From contig CAMCVL010000006.1 of NCBI GenBank assembly GCA_945881985.1, positions 1 through 64,000 of the forward strand: a stretch of DNA of 64,000 nt. The letters run 5' to 3'. The DNA comes from Rickettsia typhi. GTDB lineage: Bacteria; Pseudomonadota; Alphaproteobacteria; Rickettsiales; Deianiraeaceae. Positions 18,271 through 28,080 of this stretch are shown here, one piece after another (position 1 is the first letter of the stretch; every line of letters starts with the position of its first letter). The notes beneath the pieces are model-generated. The model did not search any database, was not told the DNA's origin, and worked only from the letters and a program-made list of their open reading frames with translations. The translations under genes were made by a program, and so were the position numbers.

Positions 18271-19923
18271 TTACTTTTTAGGTTTTAAAATTTTTCCAAA
18301 AAAAGATGTAACCTTATCAACTCCGTTTGAGGCAACATCAGTTTTGTCAATGTCTTTATCGTCATCCATGACGATTTTGCGAGATATGTTTGCTGTTGGT
18401 TGCAATCTTGGTTGTTCCTGCGAGCCAATTGGATTTTGTCTTTCTATTTTTTTTATTCCAGCCAGTCCCTTAAATGCAAGATCGTCCTCTTCGTTAAATT
18501 GGGGTTCGTCTTGATCTAAATCGTTACCTTGAGGAGTGTTGCCAGCGTTAAAACCTTGCTGACTATTGTGTTGTAGGTTGATATCTGCAGATTTACCGCT
18601 TGTAAAATTTTGCATTACACCTTGCTGACCTAAAGTATTACTTTGGTAAGACGAAGTTAGACCTCCAATGCCAGACATAATCCCGCCCCCAAGCCCATTT
18701 GCGGATGTTTGTTGGTTTGATGATGTATAATTAGTATTAACATGGGATTTGATAGGAACATCGCCGCTGTCCAAGCTGTCGGTAAAATGAGAAATGTTTG
18801 GCTTGTTATTGCTGGCTTTTTGTTGCAATACAATGCTTGAAAACATTCCAGAATCCCCAAATCTAGGGGTGTCCCTGCGTGTTATTTCGGGCCCGCCCTC
18901 AACACCTGTTGCAACAACTGATACTCTGATAATGCCGTTAAGCTCTGGCATTATCGTTGAGCCAAACTTCATTGTGGCATTTGGGTCAATTTCCTTAGTT
19001 ATTCTATCTATTGCATCGTTGACTTCAAAAAGAGTCATGTCGTCCCCTCCGGTGATGTTAATCAGCATTCCCTTAGCACCTTTTACGGATGAGTATTCCA
19101 AAATTGGATTTGTAATAGCTCTCTCGGCAGCTTTAATTGCTCTATCTTCACCTTCTGCCTCGCCCTCGCCCATTACTGACCTGCCGCCATGGTTCATAAC
19201 CGATGCAACATCGGCAAAGTCAAGATTAACAATTCCAGCCTTAGTTACTAGGTCGGTAATACATCTAATGCCAGAAAACAAAACATCATCAACATTGCCA
19301 AAGGCATTTGTTAAAGTTGTTTGCTCGCTTGCGATTCTGAATACATTTTGGTTTGATATAACAATTAGAGTGTCAGTTGTTTTGTGCATTCTTTCTATGC
19401 CACTTTCGGCAATTTTCATTCTTTTGTCCCTTTCAAACTCAAAAGGTTTTGTAACAACGCCTATTGTGAGTATGCCTTTTTTACGGGCTATGTCTGCAAT
19501 TATAGGTGCAGCACCGGTGCCAGTGCCACCGCCCATGCCTGCGGTGATAAAAACCATATTGGCGTCTTTTATGGCTTCCTCAATTTCGTTTGTGCTTTCA
19601 ATTGCTGCTTTTTCGCCTATCTCGGGCGATGAGCCAGCACCAAGACCATTTGTAAGCGTACTACCTAGCTGGATGCGATTTTCGCACAAGGAAATATGTA
19701 AGCTTTGATTGTCAGTATTTGCAACGCAAAATCTAACGCCAGTTAAACCCTTGCGTATCATGTTATTTACCGCATTGCAGCCAGCACCGCCAACGCCTAT
19801 AACAACAATTACAGGCCCTTTATCTAGGCCGTAATTTTGGCTATTAAGAGCGTAGTTAAAATTATGTGCCGAACTTGCTTGTTGTGCCCCAGAGCTGGGG
19901 TTTTGTAAAAAACTAAAAGACAT
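18271..19923 (-). CDS. ftsZ: Cell division protein FtsZ, long C-terminal form
   Basis: Tubulin-like GTPase that forms the division ring. The GTPase domain is intact: [12 protein letters not shown], the signature [15 protein letters not shown], and the T7 loop [11 protein letters not shown]. At 550 aa it is long; from about residue 330 on it is a Gln/Asn/Ser/Gly-rich linker. I do not find the alphaproteobacterial C-terminal peptide (IPAFLRRQ type). Near the end there is instead [17 protein letters not shown] and a basic finish [11 protein letters not shown]. ftsA and ftsQ are not adjacent; the downstream gene is the MazF-like membrane protein. Confidence 0.95.
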   Translation of the reverse strand: MSFSFLQNPSSGAQQASSAHNFNYALNSQNYGLDKGPVIVVIGVGGAGCNAVNNMIRKGLTGVRFCVANTDNQSLHISLCENRIQLGSTLTNGLGAGSSPEIGEKAAIESTNEIEEAIKDANMVFITAGMGGGTGTGAAPIIADIARKKGILTIGVVTKPFEFERDKRMKIAESGIERMHKTTDTLIVISNQNVFRIASEQTTLTNAFGNVDDVLFSGIRCITDLVTKAGIVNLDFADVASVMNHGGRSVMGEGEAEGEDRAIKAAERAITNPILEYSSVKGAKGMLINITGGDDMTLFEVNDAIDRITKEIDPNATMKFGSTIMPELNGIIRVSVVATGVEGGPEITRRDTPRFGDSGMFSSIVLQQKASNNKPNISHFTDSLDSGDVPIKSHVNTNYTSSNQQTSANGLGGGIMSGIGGLTSSYQSNTLGQQGVMQNFTSGKSADINLQHNSQQGFNAGNTPQGNDLDQDEPQFNEEDDLAFKGLAGIKKIERQNPIGSQEQPRLQPTANISRKIVMDDDKDIDKTDVASNGVDKVTSFFGKILKPKK

Positions 19924-20109
19924 AAATTGTTTTTTTGCAATATTTTTAAATAACCTTTAAACAAATAACAATACATTAATTGCAGTTGCAAACAAAGTTA
20001 TTTTACAAATTTGCAAAAAGCAAGATAAAAAATAATTGCAAATAAAAAAGATAGATGTAAAATAAATGTTTGTAGATGATATTAAAAAAGTTTTAATGGT
20101 TAAAATTAT

Positions 20110-20733
20110 ATGCTTGTTGCTCTTTGCTTTACATTATTTAGTGGTTTGCTTGTGGGGGCTTTGATTATGTCGGTATTTTCCCGTCAAAGCGTGCATGCGG
20201 TTTTGTGGCTTGTTGTGGCTTTTTTTGCAACTGCTTGGATATATCTTTTGCTTTCAGCACAGTTTATTGCAATGCTTTTGATTATTGTTTATGTGGGGGC
20301 AATAGCAACCCTGTTTTTGTTTGTTGTTATGATGCTTGAACAAAAAAAAGAGCGTGCACCAAGCTTTTTTACTGCTTTTTTAAGCTTTTTTGCTCTTGCT
20401 TGCATGGCTTACATCTTTGCTAGCAAAACATTTATCTACAAGGATTTTAACGCAAATGTTAGCTATGCTAGCTTTTTGGGTAACGCTCAGTCCGATGTAA
20501 TGCTTATTGGTGAGGTTTTGTACACTGATTACTTTACTGTGTTTCAAATTTGCGGTATTTTGCTTTGTGCAACTATGTTTGGCATTATTTATATTGTTAA
20601 GTTTAGCGGTGCCTTGGGGGATGGTAGCGGCGAAAGAAGACAGTCTGTATTAAAACAAGTTTTAAGACGGAGAGACCAATCCGTAACGCTTGCAAAAGAT
20701 GTTAAAATTGGTCAAGGAGTTAATACAAAATAA
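20110..20733 (+). CDS. nuoJ: NADH-quinone oxidoreductase subunit J
   Basis: Membrane subunit of respiratory complex I. The 207 aa protein has five hydrophobic helices and the conserved VYVGAIATLFLFVVMML segment of NuoJ/ND6, after SVFSRQSVHAVLWLVVAF. The C-terminus is a basic cytoplasmic tail. No other nuo gene flanks it (nuoL is 24 kb away), whereas nuoJ is normally inside a 13-14 gene operon. waaA follows after 3 nt. The 186-bp divergent interval to ftsZ must hold both promoters but none stands out. Confidence 0.93.
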   Translation: MLVALCFTLFSGLLVGALIMSVFSRQSVHAVLWLVVAFFATAWIYLLLSAQFIAMLLIIVYVGAIATLFLFVVMMLEQKKERAPSFFTAFLSFFALACMAYIFASKTFIYKDFNANVSYASFLGNAQSDVMLIGEVLYTDYFTVFQICGILLCATMFGIIYIVKFSGALGDGSGERRQSVLKQVLRRRDQSVTLAKDVKIGQGVNTK

Positions 20734-20736
20734 TTT

Positions 20737-22026
20737 ATGATTTTAATTTACCAGTTTCTATCCATTGTAATTGGGCCTTTGTTGCCTTTTTACCTTAAAG
20801 CAAGACTAAAAAAAGGCAAGGAGGATAAGCTTAGATACAATGAAAAACTCGGTAAAAACTACCCTGCTACATTTACCGACAAAGGCAATGGTGTGCTTTG
20901 GTTTTTTGCTGCAAGCCTTGGCGAAAGTAAATCTGTTTTGCCAATAATAAACCATCTTGTAAGCAATGGCTATAAAATTGTCGTTACAACTGGCACACTG
21001 ACCTCTGCTGAGTTTTTAAAAAACAACTTGCCACAAGGTGCGATACATGTTTTTTCGCCCCTTGATAATACTTCAATAATAAAAAAATTCATCAAGCATT
21101 TTAAACCCAAAGCCTTGTTTTTAGTTGAAGAAGAGCTCTGGCCAAATCTTGTTTTAACATGCAAATCTCAAGGTTTAAAGTTGGTGTTTTTGGGTGCTAA
21201 GTTCTCGCTAGCATCTTCTACAAAATGGTTTAAATACAAAAAGTCTTTTACCTATTTATTAAAACAATTTGATTTTATTTACACATCCGCAAAGTATCAG
21301 GGTGCTGACGTTTTTGATTTATGCGGCGTGGCTTATCAAAAAATGGATAGCCTTAAATACGCTCAAGTTGCGGCTCTTACAAGTAATAAATCAAAAAAAC
21401 TTGATATTTGCTGCGAGGATGGCTTTGATATAGAATCAAAAAATTCGGTAGTTTTTATAAGCTCTCACTCCAGCGAAGAGCAAATTGTTGCCAAGGCAAT
21501 TAAGCAAATTTCGGCAAAATTACCAAACTTTATAGCCTTAATTGCCCCAAGGCACATAGATACATGCTCTAGTTTGCTTCAAAATTTACAATCTCAAGGT
21601 CTTAATGTTGTAACTCTTTCATCGGGACAAAAAGTATCAAGCAATCACGATGTTTTAATTGTTGATGCAATGGGACTTGTGCCATCATGTATAAACACTA
21701 CTGGTGTATCAATTGTTTGCGGCAGTTTTGTGGACGGCATAGGGGGGCATAATATACTGGAGCCTGCTGCCCTTGTAAAACCTGTAATAACCGGTGAATT
21801 TAATCAAAATTTTGATGATATAATTGATGCAATGCTTGACTCGGGCGCTGTAATAAAATCAAACTCTCAGCTGGTATGCGGGGAGGTGGTTAAGTTATTT
21901 CAAAACAAATCTAAATACAGGGAGTTTGCTGGCAAAGCACATGACTTTGCAATGCAAAAATCACAAAGCCACATTGAGCTAACAAACAAGATTATAAATG
22001 ACATTTTTAACGACAAGCCTAATTAA
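20737..22026 (+). CDS. waaA: 3-deoxy-D-manno-octulosonic acid (Kdo) transferase
   Basis: GT-B glycosyltransferase that adds Kdo to lipid A, showing that an LPS inner core is made. Seen: GVLWFFAASLGESKSVLPII, VVTTGTLTSAEFLK, LVEEELWPNLV, and the C-terminal donor site GSFVDGIGGHNILEPAALVKPVITG. The length of 429 aa is typical. It sits between nuoJ and terC in a tightly spaced mixed-function unit. No Shine-Dalgarno sequence precedes the ATG. Confidence 0.94.
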   Translation: MILIYQFLSIVIGPLLPFYLKARLKKGKEDKLRYNEKLGKNYPATFTDKGNGVLWFFAASLGESKSVLPIINHLVSNGYKIVVTTGTLTSAEFLKNNLPQGAIHVFSPLDNTSIIKKFIKHFKPKALFLVEEELWPNLVLTCKSQGLKLVFLGAKFSLASSTKWFKYKKSFTYLLKQFDFIYTSAKYQGADVFDLCGVAYQKMDSLKYAQVAALTSNKSKKLDICCEDGFDIESKNSVVFISSHSSEEQIVAKAIKQISAKLPNFIALIAPRHIDTCSSLLQNLQSQGLNVVTLSSGQKVSSNHDVLIVDAMGLVPSCINTTGVSIVCGSFVDGIGGHNILEPAALVKPVITGEFNQNFDDIIDAMLDSGAVIKSNSQLVCGEVVKLFQNKSKYREFAGKAHDFAMQKSQSHIELTNKIINDIFNDKPN

Positions 22027-22049
22027 TATTGATATTTATTTTTGCTAAA

Positions 22050-22988
22050 ATGCTATTAAAGCCAGAGGATTTAATTGAACTTGCGTTTTTTACACTTGCG
22101 GTGCTTGGTATTGTTTTTTTTGATGGTGGTTTTTTTGCCTCAAAAAACAAGTCTCAAAACATACCCATAGCATCGGCCTTAAAACGGGTTGGATTTTATG
22201 TTTTGCTTGCCTTTGCTTTTTCCATCTGGGTATACAACAAACACTCGCAAAAAGAGTTTTTTGACTTTACAACAGGATACTTTCTTGAAATGGCATTGAG
22301 CGTTGATAATGTATTTGTTTTTATCTTAATTTTTGACTTCTTTAAGGCATCAAATAATGCAAAACAAAAGATTTTGCTTTTTGGGGTTTTGGGTGCCTTT
22401 ATCTTAAGGGGAATATTTATCTTTTTAGGGGTCAATGTGGTGCACAAATTTCACTGGGTGTTGTTTGCATTTGGTGTTATTTTGTTACTATCGGCAATCA
22501 AAATTTTATACATAGCTGCAAAGGGCGAGGAGGAGCAGGAGGATATATCTAAATCCAAAATGCTTAAAATACTATCTAAGGTTTTGCCGATTGCGCCAAA
22601 CTACAGCGGGGACAAGTTTTTTGTTTATTATAATAAAAAATTTCATTTTTCCAAAGTGTTTTTAATACTAGTTTTTATATGTTTTGCCGATGTAATTTTT
22701 GCTGTTGACTCCATCCCTGCAATCTTCTCGGTTACAAGCGACCCTTACATAATTTACACATCAAACATTTTGGCAGTGCTTGGACTTAGGTCTTTATACT
22801 TTGTTGTTGATAGCTTTGTTGACAAATTTAAATATCTAAAGTTTGGTCTTGCTGTTGTTTTGTTGTTAATTGGTATAAAGCTTTGCTTGTCCGTTTTCTT
22901 TGGCGAATTTATGCCTTCTTGGTCGGTTCTGGTAATATCTTTTGCTATATTTGGTGTTTCAATTGGGGCGTCTTGGCTTAAAAAATAA
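22050..22988 (+). CDS. TerC-family integral membrane protein
   Basis: Nine-helix membrane protein of the TerC/Alx family, linked to metal (Mn) export or to metalation of exported proteins. Conserved acidic motifs are present: EMALSVDNVFVFILIF and FADVIFAVDSIPAIFSVT, plus SNILAVLGLRSLYFV. The ATG at 22050 is used here; an in-frame TTG at 22029 lies 2 nt after waaA. Substrate cannot be told from sequence. Confidence 0.9.
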   Translation: MLLKPEDLIELAFFTLAVLGIVFFDGGFFASKNKSQNIPIASALKRVGFYVLLAFAFSIWVYNKHSQKEFFDFTTGYFLEMALSVDNVFVFILIFDFFKASNNAKQKILLFGVLGAFILRGIFIFLGVNVVHKFHWVLFAFGVILLLSAIKILYIAAKGEEEQEDISKSKMLKILSKVLPIAPNYSGDKFFVYYNKKFHFSKVFLILVFICFADVIFAVDSIPAIFSVTSDPYIIYTSNILAVLGLRSLYFVVDSFVDKFKYLKFGLAVVLLLIGIKLCLSVFFGEFMPSWSVLVISFAIFGVSIGASWLKK

Positions 22989-23024
22989 TCTGCAATTTTT
23001 ATTATAATATTTTTACTTTAATAA

Positions 23025-24017
23025 ATGCTTTTTAAAGAAGAAAACTTTATTCAACCAGCCTTACAATCAACAATTAAAGCCGCTATAGCTTGTAGCAAAT
23101 TTGCTGGCAATGGCGACAAAACAATAGCTGATAAAGCTGCCGTTGATGCAATGCGTGATGTTTTAAACTCGCAAATCAACGATTGTGGTGTTGTTATTAT
23201 AGGCGAGGGCGAGATGGATGAGGCACCAATGCTGTACATAGGCGAGAAAATCGGGCAAAAAAAAGAACAATCCCAGCATAACTTTGAAATAGCCGTTGAC
23301 CCACTTGACGGCACAACTCTGTGTGCCAAAAACATGGATGGTGCAGTTGCCGTGATTGCAATTGCTCCTGCTGGGTGCATTTTAAATGCTCCAGATATCT
23401 ACATGCACAAGATTGCAGTTGGCGGATATGGTCTTTCAAACGACATTATAAGCTTTGATAACACAACTAGTCAAAATTTACAAAATATTGCAAAGGCAAA
23501 AAAAAAGCAAGTGCAGGACCTAAACATAGTTGTTCTTGACAGGCTTCGTCATGCCGATTTAATCGCTCAAATTAGAGCTGCCGGTGCAAAGGTTAGCTTG
23601 TTAAACGATGGTGATGTTATGGGTGTTTTGTCAATCTGTGAGATTTTTAAAAACAGAGCAGATGCCTATTTTGGCATTGGCGGCGCCCCTGAAGGCGTTG
23701 TAACTGCAGCTGCAATTAGGGCATTGGGCGGAGTATTTATAGGTAAGCTTTTTTATGAAGATGAGTCTCAAAAGCAAAGGGCAACCGCAATGCTAAAAAC
23801 ATTTGGCTACAACAATCCAGACCAAGTTTTTACCCAAAACGACATGATAAAAGGCGACAAGGCTGTTTTTGCTGTTACAGCCGTAACTCATAGCAGTTTT
23901 TTAAAAGGCGTGCAAATTAAAAATTTAAACGGGCAAGAGTTTTACAAAACCCAAAGCCTTGTTGCAACCCTGCAAAATGGCTACTTTATCAGTAAAAATT
24001 TTACTACTAAATCTTAG
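23025..24017 (+). CDS. glpX: Fructose-1,6-bisphosphatase class II
   Basis: Gluconeogenic phosphatase of the GlpX family. Metal and substrate motifs are clear: VVIIGEGEMDEAPMLYIGE, VDPLDGTTLCAKNMDGAVAV and GIGGAPEGVVTAAAIRALGG. The length of 330 aa is normal. Its presence suggests gluconeogenesis from TCA intermediates, consistent with sucC and acnA in the window. Last gene of the nuoJ-waaA-terC-glpX run; a terminator hairpin overlaps its stop codon. Confidence 0.95.
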   Translation: MLFKEENFIQPALQSTIKAAIACSKFAGNGDKTIADKAAVDAMRDVLNSQINDCGVVIIGEGEMDEAPMLYIGEKIGQKKEQSQHNFEIAVDPLDGTTLCAKNMDGAVAVIAIAPAGCILNAPDIYMHKIAVGGYGLSNDIISFDNTTSQNLQNIAKAKKKQVQDLNIVVLDRLRHADLIAQIRAAGAKVSLLNDGDVMGVLSICEIFKNRADAYFGIGGAPEGVVTAAAIRALGGVFIGKLFYEDESQKQRATAMLKTFGYNNPDQVFTQNDMIKGDKAVFAVTAVTHSSFLKGVQIKNLNGQEFYKTQSLVATLQNGYFISKNFTTKS

Positions 24018-24040
24018 AACCTTGCTAATTTAGTAGTTTT
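24003..24040 (+). terminator. Rho-independent terminator after glpX
   Basis: Perfect 10-bp arms ACTACTAAAT (24003-24012) and ATTTAGTAGT (24028-24037) with a 15-nt loop, then TTT. The left arm includes the last glpX codons. The stem is AT-rich, so strength is uncertain, but a promoter for the next unit begins just downstream. Confidence 0.55.
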
Positions 24041-24052
24041 AAGATATTTGTA

Positions 24053-24080
24053 TTGACAAAATAATAGCTGTATTTAAAAT
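24053..24080 (+). promoter_or_regulatory. Sigma70-type promoter for psd-virB6
   Basis: TTGACA at 24053-24058, then a 16-bp spacer and TAAAAT at 24075-24080. Transcription would start near 24087, about 30 nt before the psd ATG. It follows the glpX terminator directly. Confidence 0.55.
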
Positions 24081-24117
24081 TGAAAGATATTTGTTTTTTT
24101 AGTGGTATTTGTTTATT

Positions 24118-24894
24118 ATGTCCAACTCTAATCAAAATTTTGTTGTAAAAAAAAAGCCATCTGGCATACTTGGTGCAATTGGCGTACTTGGTAAAACGGC
24201 TTACAAATTTGTTGAAAATTTACTCAAAAAAACTAACAAAGAAGGCTATGTCTTTATTTTTATCTTTTTAAGTGTTACTGTTTTTGTATCATTTGTATCA
24301 TCTACTCTTGGCATGCTTTGCCTTGGTTTAACAATTTGGTGTATTGCATTTTTTAGGGACCCAGAAAGAATAACTCCAGCTGGCTCAAACCTAGTTGTTA
24401 GCTCTGCAGATGGATTGGTGTCCTTTGTGGGTATTGCTAAAATGCCAAAGGAGCTTGAAATGGGCGATGATGAGGTTTATAAAGTAAGTGTGTTTTTGAG
24501 CGTTTTTGATGTTCATGTTAACAGGGTGCCTGTTGCTGGGGTAATTAAGCAAATTAAATACCACCCAGGTAAGTTTTTAAGTGCCGAAACTGACAAATCA
24601 AGCGAGGAAAACGAAAGAAACACCCTTGTAATTACAAACTCTCATGATGGTGCAAATATTGCAGTTGTTCAAATTGCTGGCATGATTGCAAGAAGAATTG
24701 TTTGCTGGAGCAAGGAGGGCGACACAATTAAAACCTCTGATAGATTTGGTTTAATTAGATTTGGTAGCAGGGTTGATGTTTATATGCCAAAAAGCTATTC
24801 TGTTTTAGTGCAAGTTGGGCAGAGGGTTGTTGGCGGTGAGACGGTTCTTGCCTTTGCCGATGGCAAACTTCCATGTACCGAAATTACAAACTAA
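24118..24894 (+). CDS. psd: Phosphatidylserine decarboxylase proenzyme
   Basis: Makes phosphatidylethanolamine; autocleaves to form a pyruvoyl cofactor. It is the short alphaproteobacterial/archaeal-like form: NREGY-type start (NKEGYVFIFIF), IAFFRDPERITP, SSADGLVSFVG, VFDVHVNRVPVAG, HPGKFLSAETDKSSEENER, and the processing site in IRFGSRVDVYMP (Gly-Ser). An N-terminal extension of about 35 residues precedes the domain. The ATG at 24118 is preferred over a TTG at 24109. pssA, often the next gene, is replaced here by virB6. Confidence 0.94.
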   Translation: MSNSNQNFVVKKKPSGILGAIGVLGKTAYKFVENLLKKTNKEGYVFIFIFLSVTVFVSFVSSTLGMLCLGLTIWCIAFFRDPERITPAGSNLVVSSADGLVSFVGIAKMPKELEMGDDEVYKVSVFLSVFDVHVNRVPVAGVIKQIKYHPGKFLSAETDKSSEENERNTLVITNSHDGANIAVVQIAGMIARRIVCWSKEGDTIKTSDRFGLIRFGSRVDVYMPKSYSVLVQVGQRVVGGETVLAFADGKLPCTEITN

Positions 24895-24927
24895 AATTGT
24901 GTTGTAAAAATAGTTCTTTTTTATTAA

Positions 24928-27336
24928 ATGGAGACCTTAGACTCTGTTAAAATATTTTACAAAAATATCATCAGGGCGACAAACAGATTGTTATTTACAT
25001 TTATCATTTTTACCTGTGTTAATCTATTAAGCCATACTGCAAAATCCGAAAGCAAACCAATAAAAGACATTGCCGACATAGTCAAAAATGCAGTAGTTGT
25101 ACCAAGTGGTGATTTCTTTTCAAACTCAATACTTGACCCAGCCTGCAGGACTGAAAGTCGCTTTGAACTAAGAGAATATAACTCAAACAACGCCTTGTTT
25201 CGTAAGCATTTTGCCTATAATACAAAGTATGTTTTTGCAACCCCAAAGGTTGCAGATTATTATAGATGGCGTTGCCTTCTTCCTGATGGTTCAAGTACAA
25301 AGCTTTATTACGATACTCCCAGTACATTAAAACCAGTTTCTGAATACTATCCGTCATCGTATGACTTAAAATATAATGTACCATGTTCTAAAGGTGAGAA
25401 AACTGCCCCTTCGCCAGATACCACAGGATGTCAAGCATCAATTAATACATATGTTGAAAAAGAACGGGAAAGAGAGTGGAATAAATGTGTTACTAAAAAT
25501 TATAAAAACAAGGCTTTTTTTAAAGATATGTACATTGAGGCATACGATGTTGGTGGTAGTGGAAGGTCTGCATTAATTGATGCAAGTGGTGTAAATTTAA
25601 AAATTACAGAATCTGGTTATGAATTTGTAAAGCCATTTGACCCATCTACCTACTCGCAGCTTTTTGCTGGCACAACAACCCCAGAGGGTGGTAGTGAAAA
25701 CGGACTATTGCCTGTTTGCACCACAGGATGTTGGAACACAAAACACCCACTTTCCGCCGTGATTGTGGAGTGTATTGAGGGTACAATGAATAACTTATTT
25801 GTAAAGCCTCAGGAGGCTTTTGTTTTAAGTAGTGCTGATGATACTCAAAAAAAACAGGTTTTTTATCAAAGAACCGTCTTTCAAAACTTTCAGTCCATAA
25901 TCCGTGCATCAATCGTTTTATTTATTATTGTCTACTTAACTTATCAGGGTTTTCAGACGGTTATGGGGGAAGGGCTTGCAAAGGACGGAACAAAAGGACT
26001 TATAATGAATGTAATTAAAATTGCAGCAGTGTCTTACTTTGCAATTGGTGATGCTTGGAAGGATTACTTTTTATTTGCCCTTAAAGACTTAACTGGAGGT
26101 TTTGCCGGCATTGTGCAAAATGCCATTGCTGGAGGTGGAATGAACTATGATGGTTGTTTTTTTGCAACAGGGCAGTATCCTTCTGGTAAGGCGATTCTTG
26201 CAGTATTTGATAGTATTGATTGCAAGTTTGCAAACTATATTGGTTATTTGCCAAACGAGTCCATGCCAGCTGCAGTGAATTTTTTTGCGATGTATGTTAT
26301 TTTCCCTCTTTTTGGGCAGTTAATGTGCTTTTTGATGGTTTTGTTTTTATTATTTTTATTTAACTTTTTTGCTGTCCTCCTCCAGATGTATCTTGGAGCT
26401 ACAATATATTTGGCAATACTATTGTTTATTTCGCCAATTACAATCACAATGTCCTTGTTTAGTAATGACATAATGTCAGGAATGTTTAAAGGCTGGCTTG
26501 ATAAGATAATCAATCTCTCCCTTTATCAGATTCTAACAGTTTTAATGTTTGCCGTTACAATACCAATGCTTGACACTACAATCTACGGCGAAAATTATCA
26601 TCAAAAAGCTCTTTTTATACCATATGACGAGGCAAACAACTCGGCAGCAAACGGCTACGATGCAACGGCATATGCCGCAATACCAACAACCTTAGGCCTT
26701 GCAGCTCCGTCCGCTATAACTCAAACGGTACAGGATAATATAAACGGTAGCGGCTCGGTTGCAAATCCAACAGTTGGTGCCATTACCGTGCCAAGATTTG
26801 GGCCTATTACCCAGCCAAAAATGATAAATCCGGATTGCGAGGACACTAAAGGCAGCATCACCTGCGCCCTTAGACGAAGCCAGTATGTTAAGATTATGTT
26901 TCCTATACCTGGATGGGTTGAGATGTTTCCCCTTATGTTCCCTAAGGTAAGCGGAGGTGGAATGATGGCTGTAATGATATGGAACCTGCTTAAGGCCTGC
27001 GGTATAATATTTTTGATTCAAAACTTAACGGATTCCTTTAAGGAGGCGGTAACTCAATTAACAAAAGCTGGTGGTGCTGCATCCATGATTAACGATATTA
27101 AGTTTGACAACCCTGCAAAACTTGCGGGTCAAGCAGCAGGTGCAACCGCAGGCATGTCAATGGATTTGGCAAAGGGTGCTGATAATGCAAGTGGTGGCAA
27201 GTTAAGAGATGGATTGTCTAAAATACCTGGTATGAGCAGTCTTGCCAAAAAGGATGAGGATAAGGATACTGGCTCTAGGTCTGATGATAGTTCCGGAGGT
27301 GGAGCGCCTCCGTCTCAGCCACCTATTCAAGATTGA
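24928..27336 (+). CDS. virB6: VirB6/TrbL-like T4SS inner-membrane protein
   Basis: 802 aa component of a type IV secretion channel. A signal-like helix near the N-terminus is followed by a roughly 300-residue Cys-rich region (for example DPACRTES, RWRCLLPDG, PVCTTGCWN), predicted outside. Several membrane helices lie at about 325-560, including LLFISPITITMSLFSNDIMSG before MFKGWLDKIINLSLYQIL, the VirB6 core pattern. A further helix lies near 680, and the C-terminal 90 residues are Gly/Asp/Ser/Pro-rich and polar. Rickettsiales carry several large VirB6 paralogues, normally clustered after virB3-virB4; here it stands alone after psd. Confidence 0.88.
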   Translation: METLDSVKIFYKNIIRATNRLLFTFIIFTCVNLLSHTAKSESKPIKDIADIVKNAVVVPSGDFFSNSILDPACRTESRFELREYNSNNALFRKHFAYNTKYVFATPKVADYYRWRCLLPDGSSTKLYYDTPSTLKPVSEYYPSSYDLKYNVPCSKGEKTAPSPDTTGCQASINTYVEKEREREWNKCVTKNYKNKAFFKDMYIEAYDVGGSGRSALIDASGVNLKITESGYEFVKPFDPSTYSQLFAGTTTPEGGSENGLLPVCTTGCWNTKHPLSAVIVECIEGTMNNLFVKPQEAFVLSSADDTQKKQVFYQRTVFQNFQSIIRASIVLFIIVYLTYQGFQTVMGEGLAKDGTKGLIMNVIKIAAVSYFAIGDAWKDYFLFALKDLTGGFAGIVQNAIAGGGMNYDGCFFATGQYPSGKAILAVFDSIDCKFANYIGYLPNESMPAAVNFFAMYVIFPLFGQLMCFLMVLFLLFLFNFFAVLLQMYLGATIYLAILLFISPITITMSLFSNDIMSGMFKGWLDKIINLSLYQILTVLMFAVTIPMLDTTIYGENYHQKALFIPYDEANNSAANGYDATAYAAIPTTLGLAAPSAITQTVQDNINGSGSVANPTVGAITVPRFGPITQPKMINPDCEDTKGSITCALRRSQYVKIMFPIPGWVEMFPLMFPKVSGGGMMAVMIWNLLKACGIIFLIQNLTDSFKEAVTQLTKAGGAASMINDIKFDNPAKLAGQAAGATAGMSMDLAKGADNASGGKLRDGLSKIPGMSSLAKKDEDKDTGSRSDDSSGGGAPPSQPPIQD

Positions 27337-27360
27337 TAAACAGAGTCATTTATCAAATTT
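27333..27360 (+). terminator. Terminator hairpin after virB6
   Basis: Perfect 8-bp arms TTGATAAA (27333-27340) and TTTATCAA (27349-27356), 8-nt loop, then ATTT. It begins at the virB6 stop codon (TGA inside the left arm). Confidence 0.5.
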
Positions 27361-27412
27361 TATAATCCGCTAAATATTAGACTCGGTATTTTAAAATCAA
27401 ATTTAACATTAA

Positions 27413-28075
27413 TCACTTAGGCATTTTGCATTCGTGTAATGCAAGCTCGCTATCGCTTGGGACGATTATTTTGATTAAGGAGTTGTATCCGCTAAGCGAT
27501 GCCTGTGTGCTTGTTTGGCTAATTTCTTGATCTACTTTATTAGCTGATTGGCTAAAAAAAGAGTCTTGATTGCCGCCCCTAAGTTCCAAAAAAACATCGG
27601 CAAGCAGCATGGAGTCTATAAGGGCGCCGTGTTTGCTTCTGTCGCTAAGGTCAATTTTAAATCTTTTACATAATGCGTCAAGCGAGGCAGGCGAGCCCGG
27701 AAACTTTGCTTTTGCAAGTTTTAAAGTATCAATAACCTCGTTTGCCAAAGGCGATACCCCAATTAAAGATAGCTCCTTATTTAAAAAACCCATATCAAAG
27801 GCAGCGTTGTGTATAACTAGGGTTGCATCCTGTATAAAGTCCAAAAATTCCTTTGCTATCTCGGCAAACTTTGGCTTGTTCGCAACCGCCTCGTTTGAAA
27901 TACCATGCACCGCAAAGGACCCAGCATCAATACCGCGTTCTGGATTAATTAAATGATGCAATGTTTTGCCGGTTTTTGTAAAACCTATAATTTCAACGCA
28001 ACCAAGCTCAATAATTTTATGACCCTCTTCGTGTCTTAGCCCGCTTGTTTCGGTATCAAGGCAGATGTATCTCAT
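27413..28075 (-). CDS. dnaQ: DNA polymerase III epsilon subunit
   Basis: 3'-5' proofreading exonuclease. DEDDh motifs: YICLDTETSG (Exo I), VIHNAAFDMGFLN (Exo II) and the His of KHGALIDSMLLADVFLEL (Exo III). The length of 220 aa and a C-terminal tail beyond the nuclease domain fit the replicative subunit rather than a generic exonuclease. It follows the prepilin peptidase gene after 5 nt. Confidence 0.93.
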   Translation of the reverse strand: MRYICLDTETSGLRHEEGHKIIELGCVEIIGFTKTGKTLHHLINPERGIDAGSFAVHGISNEAVANKPKFAEIAKEFLDFIQDATLVIHNAAFDMGFLNKELSLIGVSPLANEVIDTLKLAKAKFPGSPASLDALCKRFKIDLSDRSKHGALIDSMLLADVFLELRGGNQDSFFSQSANKVDQEISQTSTQASLSGYNSLIKIIVPSDSELALHECKMPK

Positions 28076-28080
28076 AGTAA

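Noticed and set aside
18794..19708. Long plus-strand frame of 304 codons opposite ftsZ
   Set aside because: Antisense of a strongly conserved gene; the product is Ser/Pro/Ala-rich without any recognisable domain.
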